NCBI GenBank assembly: GCA_002347645.1
Contig: DDYF01000025.1
Coordinates: 8,695-27,687 of the forward strand
Source of the DNA: Thermoleophilia bacterium UBA2241
GTDB lineage: Bacteria > Actinomycetota > Thermoleophilia > UBA2241
Length of the DNA: 18,993 nt
Reading direction: 5' to 3'
A program made the position numbers and the translations under genes. Numbering within the stretch: position 1 is the stretch's first letter; each line of letters begins with the position of its first letter. The notes under the pieces are model-generated. The model was not told the origin of the DNA. It searched no databases and saw nothing but the letters and a program-made list of their open reading frames with translations. Positions 1-6,968 of this stretch are shown here, one piece after another.

Positions 1-350
1 GGCAGCGCGAAGCGCTTGCCCTTGGCGCCGCCGGCGAGCAGCAGGGCGCCCATGCTCATCGCGCTTCCGACGCAGATCGTGGAGACGTCGGGCTTGATGA
101 ACTGCATCGTGTCGTAGACGGCGAGGCCCGCGTACACCGACCCGCCCGGACTGTTGATGTACAGGCTGATGTCCTTGTCGGGGTCGTCCGACTCGAGGTG
201 GATGAGCTGCGCCACGATGAGATTCGCGACCTCGTCGCTGATCGGCGTGCCCAAGAAGATGACGCGCTCGTTGAGGAGGCGCGAGAAGATGTCGAACGAG
301 CGCTCGCCGCGACTCGTCTGCTCGATGACGAACGGTACCAGTGGGCTCAA
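1..350 (-). CDS. clpP: ATP-dependent Clp protease proteolytic subunit ClpP (5' part, cut by window edge)
   Basis: Serine peptidase that forms the barrel of the ClpXP/ClpCP degradation machine in the cytoplasm. The visible 116 residues start PLVPFVIEQTSRGERSFDIF after the first two residues and include RVIFLGTPI, LYINSPGGSVYAG (oxyanion-loop glycines) and GSAMSMGALLLAGG, in which Ser99 is the nucleophile. The catalytic His and Asp lie beyond the left edge. The start is a TTG at 348-350 with AAGGGACGG just upstream; this gives the expected N-terminus and no ATG fits better. tig lies 62 bases upstream on the same strand, the usual tig-clpP order, so clpX may follow to the left. A small GC hairpin (389-404) sits between tig and clpP. 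Family assignment is very secure; the TTG start is likely but not proven. Confidence 0.96.
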   Translation of the reverse strand, partial: MSPLVPFVIEQTSRGERSFDIFSRLLNERVIFLGTPISDEVANLIVAQLIHLESDDPDKDISLYINSPGGSVYAGLAVYDTMQFIKPDVSTICVGSAMSMGALLLAGGAKGKRFAL

Positions 351-412
351 GATCCGTCCCTTCGTTGCCGTTGTTGGCTGCCCGCAGACGCCGGAGCGCC
401 GGCGGCCGTCGG

Positions 413-1810
413 TCAGTCCGCCGGCTCGGCGGGTGCCTCGGCGGCCGTCGCGGCCGCTTCGTCCGCCTCTTCCGCCGGTTCGACAAGCGCCTCGGCGGCA
501 GCCTCGCCCGCCTCGTCCGCGGCCACCGGGACCGCGTGCTCGGCGACGAAGCCGACCGCCTTGGCCATAAGCATTTCGTCACGGAGCATCTCTTGCCTGC
601 CCGATTTGTAGACGTCGAGGACGAGCTGGTTGCCGTCGCGTCCCAGGATCTCCGCGTCTTCGATGATGCGGGCGCGGAGCTCGTCGTCGCTCACTTCGAG
701 GCCCTCGGCGGCGACGATCGCGTCGAGGACGAGACGCCGCTTGACGAGTTGCTCGGCCCTCGGCGCGAGCTCCGTCTCGACTTCCTCCGGCGTCTTCTCG
801 AGCACGCCGAGGTAGACCTCCATGGTGAGCCCGCGCTCGCCGACGCTCTCCTCAAGCTCGTGGTAGAGGTGGTGCGCCTCGCGCTCGATCATCGCCGGCG
901 GGACGACGACGGTCGCGTTGGCGACCGCCGCCTCGACCGCGGCGGCGCGGAAGTCGTGCTCCGCCGTGGCCTCGGCGGCGCCCGTCATCCGCGCCTTGAT
1001 GTCGGCGCGCAACTCGGCGATCGTCTCGAACTCGCTGGCATCGGCGGCGAACTGGTCGTCGAGCTCGGGGACGATCTTCTCCTTGATCTCCTTGACCTTC
1101 ACCTTGAACGTGGCCGGCTTGCCCTGCAGCTCCTCGGCCTGGTAGTCGGCCGGGAAGGTCACGTCGAAGATCTTCTCCTCGCCGTGCATGACGCCCTCGA
1201 GCGCCTCTTCGAAACCGGGGATGAGCGACCCGCGTCCGATCTCCGCCATGTAGTCGTTGGCCTGCGCTCCCTCGATGGCTTCGCCGTCGCTGCTGCCTTC
1301 GAGGTCCATGAGCACGAAGTCGCCCTTGGCGACGGCGCGGTCCTCCACGGGTTGCAGCGTGGCGAAGCGCTCCTGCAGCATCGCGATCTGGGCGTCGATC
1401 TGCTCGTCGGTCACCTCGGGTGCGCGCTTCGGGGCCTCGAGCCCCTTGTACTGGCCGAGGACGGGCGTGGGCTTGACCTGCACGGTCGCCCGGAACGCGA
1501 AGGCCCCTGCCGGGTCGAAGTCGTCGAGGTCGAGCTCGGGCATCGACACGGCGTCGACCTCGGCCTCGCCGAGGGCCTGCTCGTACCACTCCGGAAGGGC
1601 GTCGTTGAGCGTCTCGCCGCGGACATACTCTTCGCCGAGGTGCTGCAGCACGAGCGCGCGCGGCACGTGGCCCTTGCGGAACCCCGGCAGCTGCAGCTCG
1701 CCACGCAGCCGCGACAGCGTCCGCTCGTAACGTCGTTTGACGTCGTCCTCCGGCACCTCGACGGTGAGGACGACCTCGTTCTCGGCACCGGGCTTGACCT
1801 CTGTCTTCAC
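413..1810 (-). CDS. tig: Trigger factor (ribosome-associated chaperone / peptidyl-prolyl isomerase)
   Basis: Binds ribosomal protein L23 at the exit tunnel and shields nascent chains. The 465-residue product has the three trigger-factor parts: an N-terminal ribosome-binding domain with the signature GFRKGHVP at residues 43-50, an FKBP-like PPIase domain at about 155-245 (AKGDFVLMDLEG, then GSLIPGFEEALEGV), and a long helical C-terminal arm. It ends in a low-complexity Ala/Glu/Pro tail of about 45 residues, as in many high-GC relatives. I place the start at GTG 1810, giving VKTEVKPGAENEV, because AGGGAG lies 9 bases upstream and family members commonly begin MKTEV. An ATG 18 bases further upstream (1828) is the alternative but has a poor ribosome site. 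It lies downstream of tRNA-Leu and upstream of clpP. Confidence 0.96.
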   Translation of the reverse strand: MKTEVKPGAENEVVLTVEVPEDDVKRRYERTLSRLRGELQLPGFRKGHVPRALVLQHLGEEYVRGETLNDALPEWYEQALGEAEVDAVSMPELDLDDFDPAGAFAFRATVQVKPTPVLGQYKGLEAPKRAPEVTDEQIDAQIAMLQERFATLQPVEDRAVAKGDFVLMDLEGSSDGEAIEGAQANDYMAEIGRGSLIPGFEEALEGVMHGEEKIFDVTFPADYQAEELQGKPATFKVKVKEIKEKIVPELDDQFAADASEFETIAELRADIKARMTGAAEATAEHDFRAAAVEAAVANATVVVPPAMIEREAHHLYHELEESVGERGLTMEVYLGVLEKTPEEVETELAPRAEQLVKRRLVLDAIVAAEGLEVSDDELRARIIEDAEILGRDGNQLVLDVYKSGRQEMLRDEMLMAKAVGFVAEHAVPVAADEAGEAAAEALVEPAEEADEAAATAAEAPAEPAD

Positions 1811-1929
1811 TGTGGTGTTCTCCCTCATTGGTCGGGGGGTGTGCTCGATCGCTCGGCGGCGTCCCGGCAGACGGTGAAGGGAACGCCACTGACGGTCGCG
1901 CGCACGACGGGGATGCGAGTCAGTGCTGG

Positions 1930-2015
1930 TGGTGCGGGTGAGAGGACTTGAACCTCCACGGGCAGAGCCCACCAGATCCTAAGTCTAGCGCGTCTACCAG
2001 TTCCGCCACACCCGC
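1930..2015 (-). tRNA. tRNA-Leu (anticodon TAG)
   Basis: The minus strand folds as a class II tRNA: acceptor GCGGGTG pairs with CACCCGC, the anticodon loop CTTAGGA carries TAG, there is a long variable arm (TGGTGGGCTCTGCCCGT), and the T loop is TTCAAGT. The 3' CCA is encoded in the DNA. It lies 16 bases downstream of tRNA-His and is probably cotranscribed with it. Confidence 0.97.
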
Positions 2016-2031
2016 ACGGCGTTGAGGTGGA

Positions 2032-2108
2032 TGGGGTGAAGGACGGGATTCGAACCCGCGACCGCCAGGGCCACAACCTGGAGCTCTACCGACTGAGCTA
2101 CCTCCACC
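2032..2108 (-). tRNA. tRNA-His (anticodon GTG)
   Basis: Minus-strand cloverleaf with the anticodon stem CCAGG/CCTGG around TTGTGGC, so the anticodon is GTG. The acceptor GTGGAGG pairs with CCTTCAC with one G-T pair. The histidine-specific extra G(-1) is encoded at 2108 opposite discriminator C73, and CCA is encoded. It is first in a two-tRNA unit with tRNA-Leu. Confidence 0.97.
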
Positions 2109-2137
2109 ACCGAGGGGGGCCGCGTTCACCCGGCCGA

Positions 2138-2154
2138 GCGGGGCTTCGCCCCGC
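2138..2154 (-). other. GC-rich hairpin upstream of tRNA-His
   Basis: Perfect 7-base inverted repeat GCGGGGC / GCCCCGC with a three-base loop, between the end of the ABC ATPase gene (2284) and tRNA-His. It has no T tract. It may be the terminator of the upstream ABC operon or a leader hairpin of the tRNA transcript. Nothing else stands out in 2155-2283 besides the possible promoter listed separately. Confidence 0.45.
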
Positions 2155-2180
2155 CGTCCCGGGCCGCGCGGCCGGCTCCA

Positions 2181-2209
2181 GATGGTACCACCGCGCGGGC
2201 GGGCGCGAA
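2181..2209 (-). promoter_or_regulatory. Possible promoter for tRNA-His/tRNA-Leu
   Basis: On the minus strand a -10-like TACCAT (4 of 6 consensus positions) lies about 75 bases before tRNA-His. A poor -35-like TTTCGC sits 17 bases further upstream. Weak support: only the position before the tRNA pair and the one AT-richer patch in a very GC-rich spacer argue for it. Confidence 0.25.
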
Positions 2210-2283
2210 ACTCGGCGCGGCCGTTCGGCCGTGCCGCGCCGACGCGCGCCCGTCCGACGCCGGCGGGGCCGCTCGCGCCCGAC

Positions 2284-2983
<700 letters not shown>

Positions 2984-2991
<8 letters not shown>

Positions 2992-4123
2992 CCTGGATCA
3001 CCTCGATCGGGTCGAGCTTCGACGTGCGTCGCGACGGGATCACCGACGAGAGCAGGGCGACCGCGACACCGACAGCGAACGAGAGCGCCACGAACGCCCA
3101 CTGGGGGTCGATCGTGAACGTGGCGGCGAAACGCGAGAAGAGGGCGATCAGGGCGAGTCCCACACCGACACCCGCCGCGGCTCCGGTCACACCGAGCAGC
3201 GTCGCCTGCCAGAGGAAGATGCGCCCGGCCTTGGCGTCGCGCATGCCCATCGCCTTCAGGATCCCGATCTGGCGCGTCTTCTGCACCGCCGAGATGGCCA
3301 GCGTCGAGGCGATCCCGAGCGCGACGGCAACGAGCACGAAGAACTGGATCGTGTAGCTCGACGTGCTCTGTGACTGCAGGGCCGAGAGCAGGTCCTCGTT
3401 CTCGCTCTGCCACTCCGAGACCGTCGTCCCGGCGAGGGCGGGATCGCCGCGCAGGTCGTCGGCGACCGCGACCGAGGCGAACACGTCGGCGACCTGCAGC
3501 TCCACGGCCGTGACCTGGTCGGGCGCGTGGCCGAGCACCTCGGCGGCGAAGGTCGCCGGGACGAAGGCGAACGTCTGGTTAGCGGCCGCCGTCCCAAAGT
3601 CGAACACGGCGGCCACGGTGCGTCGCGACTCAGCGCCGTCCGGCAGCACGAACACGGCCCGGTCGCCCGGCTCCAACCCGTTCGTTGCCGCGAACTCCTT
3701 GCCCACGAGGACGTCGTCGCCCGCGAGCGTCGCCGCCCCCTTGAGCGTGCGCCCGCTGATGTCGTAGATGGTGTCGAGCTCGCCGAGCTCGCCGCCGACG
3801 ACCTGCAGCGGCGCCGACGCCCCGTCGCCCCGGTAGATCGCCGAGAAGGTCCGTACCGGCACGACGGCGACGACGCGGTCGTCGCCTTCGAGTGACGCGC
3901 GCACTGCCTCCGTCACGGTGACCGGCTCGCCCTCCTCGGCGGCCGCCACGGTCACCTGCGGGCTCGAGCCGATGGTCTCGTCGACCAGGTTCTGCTGCAG
4001 GCTGATGATCAGCGACCCGAGGAAGACCTGCACGCCTATGCCGACGGCGATGCCGGCGGCGATGAGCGCCGACTGCACGGGGCTGCGGCGCAGGAAGCGG
4101 GCGGCGATGCGAAGGCTCAGCAC
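2984..4123 (-). CDS. ABC transporter permease, MacB/FtsX fold
   Basis: Membrane subunit (379 residues) partnering the ATPase gene that overlaps its 3' end. It has the four-helix MacB layout: TM1 at about residues 16-40 (SALIAAGIAVGIGVQVFLGS), an extracytoplasmic MacB-PCD-like region of about 200 residues, then an FtsX domain with three helices. This ends in the family pattern of KTRQIGILKAMGM in a cytoplasmic loop and a terminal PSRRTSKLDPIEVIQGG. The start is GTG 4123, 10 bases after the stop of the cobalamin-binding gene, with CGGAG upstream; starts further upstream would overlap that gene with Arg-rich sequence. MacB-like pairs export peptides, antibiotics or lipoproteins, or signal across the membrane; which of these applies here is unknown. 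Confidence 0.92.
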
Positions 4124-4133
4124 GGCCGCTCCG

Positions 4134-4838
4134 TCACCCCGACGCCTCGGGAGGCGCCGTGCCGTCGTCGCCGGCCTCACCGTCAGTCGCCCTCTCGCCG
4201 ACGGCGGCGGTCTCCCCGAGCAGGCGCTCCACGTCGAGCACCTCCTCGTCGCTCCAGCCGCCGCGCTCGCGCGCGAACGCCGGACCTCCGACCCAGACGC
4301 TCACGCCGGGCAGCTCCCTCCGCAGTCCGTCGACGAGGTGCCGCAGGCCGACGCGATGGAAGTGGGTCGACGAGCTCAGGGCGACCGCGTCGACACCCAA
4401 GGCGCGCGCCGCGTCGGCGAGCTCCTCCGGGGGCGTGTCGGCGCCGAGGAAGTAGGCGGTCCAGCCCGCCATCTCGAAGCGGTCGGCCAGCATGCGCAAC
4501 CCGAGGTCGTGCGCCTCCTGCGGAGGGCAGGCGAGGAGCACGCTCTTGCCGGCGGGCGCGACCGCGGCTTTCACCTTGAGGACGGCCGGGTACACGAGCT
4601 CGACGATCGTCCGCACCGCCGCACTGGCCAGGTGCTCATCCCAAACGCGGCGGCTGCCCGCCTGCCACTCCGCCCCGACCTCGTCGAGCACCGGCGCCAG
4701 GACGTCCCGGTAGAGTCCGGGCACGCTCACCCGGCCTTGCGACACCGCCTCGACGGCGGCGCGCACCGCGGACGGCTTGTCGTGGGCGGCAAGCGCGGCC
4801 GCGACGACGCCGCGGAGGCGCGCTGTCTCTTCGTTCAC
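4134..4838 (-). CDS. Stand-alone cobalamin-binding protein, CarH/AerR-type light-sensor fold without DNA-binding domain
   Basis: The 234 residues match the two-part cobalamin-binding module of CarH-type photoreceptors: a four-helix cap (about 1-90), then a Rossmann-like B12 domain (about 97-205). The cap carries W58 followed after exactly nine residues by E68-H69, the W-x9-EH motif that contacts the upper face of adenosylcobalamin in CarH. The B12 domain carries E108-x-H110-x-x-G113, where His110 would be the lower axial ligand, and FLGADTPPEEL and VWVGGPAF strands. There is no MerR-type HTH at the N-terminus, so it resembles AerR-like antirepressors or unassigned single-domain sensors. The last 25 residues are acidic and disordered-looking. 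The start is GTG 4838 with a perfect AGGAGG 7 bases away. The ABC permease follows 10 bases downstream. Light sensing is an inference from the motif; a corrinoid carrier role in methyl transfer is the alternative. Confidence 0.85.
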   Translation of the reverse strand: MNEETARLRGVVAAALAAHDKPSAVRAAVEAVSQGRVSVPGLYRDVLAPVLDEVGAEWQAGSRRVWDEHLASAAVRTIVELVYPAVLKVKAAVAPAGKSVLLACPPQEAHDLGLRMLADRFEMAGWTAYFLGADTPPEELADAARALGVDAVALSSSTHFHRVGLRHLVDGLRRELPGVSVWVGGPAFARERGGWSDEEVLDVERLLGETAAVGERATDGEAGDDGTAPPEASG

Positions 4839-4931
4839 GCAGAACCCTCCTGGTCCCCAAGGGCATCCGGCGGCGTTCCTACCCGGTCGGCGCCGCGCCG
4901 AACCACCGCGCCTCCCGCCGCCGAGCGCGTC

Positions 4932-6509
4932 TCATTCCTCGGCCAGCAGCTCGCGCAGGTCCAGTTCCGGCCGGCGGCGAAGATCGGACGCGGAGGGCAC
5001 GCGACCGATGCGCATCAGCTCGGCGAAGGCGCCCAGCTGGGTCTCTCTGGTGCCGGCTGCGGCACGGGGCACCCCGCCTTCGAGGTAGTAGGCGATGAAG
5101 TCGTCGGCCTCGACGTCGCCGCCGATGACCAGGTCGTCCCAACCGGCGCCGATGCCCACGTAGCCGATGGCGAGACGGTACTGCTGCGTCCAGAAGAAGG
5201 GCACGCCGTGGAACGGCGACCCCTTGCCCACCATGGACAGCGCCGCCGCCTTGCCCTGCTGCTGGGCGATGCGCCAGTGTTCGACGCGCACCCTGCGGCC
5301 CGTGTAGGGGTCCGGGTAGTGGGCGACGTCGCCCGCCGCCCAGACGCCGGCGGCCCCCAGCGCGCGGAACTGGTCGTCGACGGCAACCCCCCCGTCGCGC
5401 TCCAGTTCCAAGCCGCGCACGAAGCCGCTCGCCGGCCGCACGCCCACGCCGAGCACGACGAAGTGCGCCGACAGCTCCTCGCCGTCGCCGAGCGCCACGC
5501 CGTCGACGCCGGCGTCACCGCGAATCTCGGCCACGCCGCTTCCGAGGCGGAACCGTACCCCGCGGTCCTCGTGAAGGCGCTGGATGCGCCGGCCTACGCG
5601 GGCGCCGAAGACGCGCTCGAGGGGCAGCTGCTCCGGGGCCACGACCGTGGTCTCGATGCCGAGCTCCCTCAGACTCGCGGCGACTTCGAGACCGATGAAG
5701 CTGGCGCCGATCACGACGGCCGTGTCCTTGCCGCGCGCCGCAGCCAGGATCTCCTCGCCGTCGTCGATGGAGCGCAGCGTGAACACGCCCTCGAGGTCGC
5801 CGCCCGGGACGGGCAGGCGGTTCGGCGTGCCGCCGGTCGCCACCAGGACGGCGTCGGGCTCATACTCCTCCCCGTCCTCCAGCGTGAGGGCTCTCGAGCC
5901 GGCGTCCAGACCGACGACCGTGCCGTGCCGGCGTTCGATCCCGTGCTCGGCATAGAACGCGTCATCGCGCAGGGGCAGCTCGTCCGACGCGAGCCGCCCC
6001 GTGAGGAGGCCCGCGCTGCAGTGTGGGCGGTCGTACGGTCGGTGCGACTCGCGGCTGAGCATCACGAGGCGGCCGCCGTAGCCGGCGCCGCGCAAGGTCT
6101 CGGCGGCCACGGCGCCGGCGCCGCCGGCGCCGACGATCACGAACAAACGCTCGTCGTCGGGGTCGCGGCCGCCCAAAGGCATGAGCCGGCGGTCGCCGGC
6201 CCCCTCCGGCACGGTCACGAACACGCCGCCGTCTTCAACGTCGACGTCGAACGTCGGCAGGCCGTCGAGCGCCGGCGGCTCCAGCGCGTCGCCGGTGCGC
6301 ACGTCGAAGGCCGCCTGATGCCGCGGGCACATGAGGCGCGTGCCGTGCAGCGTGCCCTTGACCAAGGGACGCGGGCGGTGGGTGCAGCGCCCCGGCAGGG
6401 CGTGATACGCGTCGGCCGTCCTGACGAGCAGCACGGGCATGCTGCCGACCTTGACCGCCTTCATCTGGCCGACCGCAAGCTGGCCGTGCTCGATCACACG
6501 CTGCTTCAT
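4932..6509 (-). CDS. Rieske-domain FAD/NAD(P) oxidoreductase (AIFM3/rubredoxin-reductase-like)
   Basis: A 525-residue fusion. Residues 1-105 are a Rieske [2Fe-2S] ferredoxin domain with ligands C42, H44, C61 and H64 (CTH ... CPRH). Residues 122-430 are a pyridine-nucleotide-disulfide-type reductase without the redox CxxxxC: FAD-binding GAGGAG at 127-132, VATGG at 223-227, NAD(P)-binding IGASFIGLE at 267-275, and the second FAD motif WAAGDVA at 390-396. The C-terminal part (FWTQQYRLAIGYVG) fits the ferredoxin-reductase C-terminal domain. It would pass electrons from NAD(P)H through FAD to an iron-sulfur or external acceptor; the partner is unknown. The start is ATG 6509 with AAAGGG upstream. 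The cobalamin-binding gene follows after 93 bases on the same strand, possibly in one unit. Confidence 0.92.
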   Translation of the reverse strand: MKQRVIEHGQLAVGQMKAVKVGSMPVLLVRTADAYHALPGRCTHRPRPLVKGTLHGTRLMCPRHQAAFDVRTGDALEPPALDGLPTFDVDVEDGGVFVTVPEGAGDRRLMPLGGRDPDDERLFVIVGAGGAGAVAAETLRGAGYGGRLVMLSRESHRPYDRPHCSAGLLTGRLASDELPLRDDAFYAEHGIERRHGTVVGLDAGSRALTLEDGEEYEPDAVLVATGGTPNRLPVPGGDLEGVFTLRSIDDGEEILAAARGKDTAVVIGASFIGLEVAASLRELGIETTVVAPEQLPLERVFGARVGRRIQRLHEDRGVRFRLGSGVAEIRGDAGVDGVALGDGEELSAHFVVLGVGVRPASGFVRGLELERDGGVAVDDQFRALGAAGVWAAGDVAHYPDPYTGRRVRVEHWRIAQQQGKAAALSMVGKGSPFHGVPFFWTQQYRLAIGYVGIGAGWDDLVIGGDVEADDFIAYYLEGGVPRAAAGTRETQLGAFAELMRIGRVPSASDLRRRPELDLRELLAEE

Positions 6510-6606
6510 CAGGTACGCCCTTTCGCCGACGGGGGATCAGACGCCGCGCGCCGGCCACGCGACGTTACTGGTGTGCGGTGCGAAGAGCAGGCGGCCCGGC
6601 TTGGCC

Positions 6607-6640
6607 GGCCGGCCGCCTTCGCGGGCCGGCCGCCTTCGCG
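6607..6640. repeat. Perfect 17-base tandem duplication
   Basis: GGCCGGCCGCCTTCGCG occurs twice back to back (6607-6623 and 6624-6640) with no mismatch. It lies in non-coding sequence about 100 bases upstream of the reductase gene. Probably a slippage product in GC-rich DNA. Confidence 0.9.
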
Positions 6641-6734
6641 CCGTTCGTACCCGCGGTCACGGGCGGCCTAACGGACCAGCGGAACCGCCCGCTGCCCGGC
6701 CCCCGGCCGGCCCCAGACCACAGGCGCCAAAACG

Positions 6735-6763
6735 TTGACGCCGGGAGCTCGGGCGCATAACTT
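6735..6763 (+). promoter_or_regulatory. Candidate promoter of the M14 carboxypeptidase gene
   Basis: TTGACG (5 of 6 to the -35 consensus) at 6735-6740, a 17-base spacer, then TAACTT at 6758-6763 (weak -10), in the most AT-rich patch of this intergenic region. It would leave a leader of about 200 bases before ATG 6969. Confidence 0.4.
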
Positions 6764-6902
6764 TCATACACGTCATCGGCACTCGCCCGGGGCGCCGCGT
6801 CCAAGGGACGCCGGCTACCCTACGGGCCCGAGGATCACCGTCGCGACACGACGCACGACGCGACCGCTTTGGGGGCGCCTATGGGATGAACGCGAGTCAG
6901 GT

Positions 6903-6940
6903 CCGCTCCGGCCGCTCGGGCGCATCCGCCCCCGGAGCGG
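6903..6940 (+). promoter_or_regulatory. Leader hairpin just before the M14 peptidase ribosome site
   Basis: CCGCTCCGG (6903-6911) pairs perfectly with CCGGAGCGG (6932-6940), and an inner stem GGGCG/CGCCC (6918-6922 with 6927-6931) stacks on it, leaving a 6-base bulge on one side. AGGAGG follows at 6954-6959. The stem could affect translation or mRNA stability. Confidence 0.5.
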
Positions 6941-6968
6941 CGTCATCCCGGTCAGGAGGCCCCCCGGC

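Larger units (their letters stand above)
6510..6968. other. Divergent intergenic region between the Rieske reductase and M14 peptidase genes
   Basis: No convincing gene. It contains a perfect 17-base tandem duplication (6607-6640), a plus-strand promoter candidate (6735-6763) and a long presumed 5' leader for the peptidase with a strong hairpin just before its ribosome site. I compared the leader by eye with c-di-AMP (ydaO), cobalamin and glycine riboswitch patterns and saw no match. No clear promoter for the minus-strand reductase gene was found. Confidence 0.6.

Noticed and set aside
341..1951. Long plus-strand open frame of over 500 codons opposite trigger factor
   Set aside because: It is the antisense shadow of a GC-rich gene: composition is Leu/Arg/Glu/Asp-rich without domains, and the minus-strand frame encodes an unmistakable trigger factor.
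3918..6671. 917-codon plus-strand open frame opposite the permease, cobalamin and reductase genes
   Set aside because: It spans three well-recognised genes on the other strand, is His/Arg/Ala-rich and has no recognisable motif; an artefact of GC-rich third codon positions.
6764..6968. c-di-AMP (ydaO), cobalamin or glycine riboswitch before the peptidase gene
   Set aside because: None of the conserved core strings I know for these classes is present; only generic GC-rich stems are seen.
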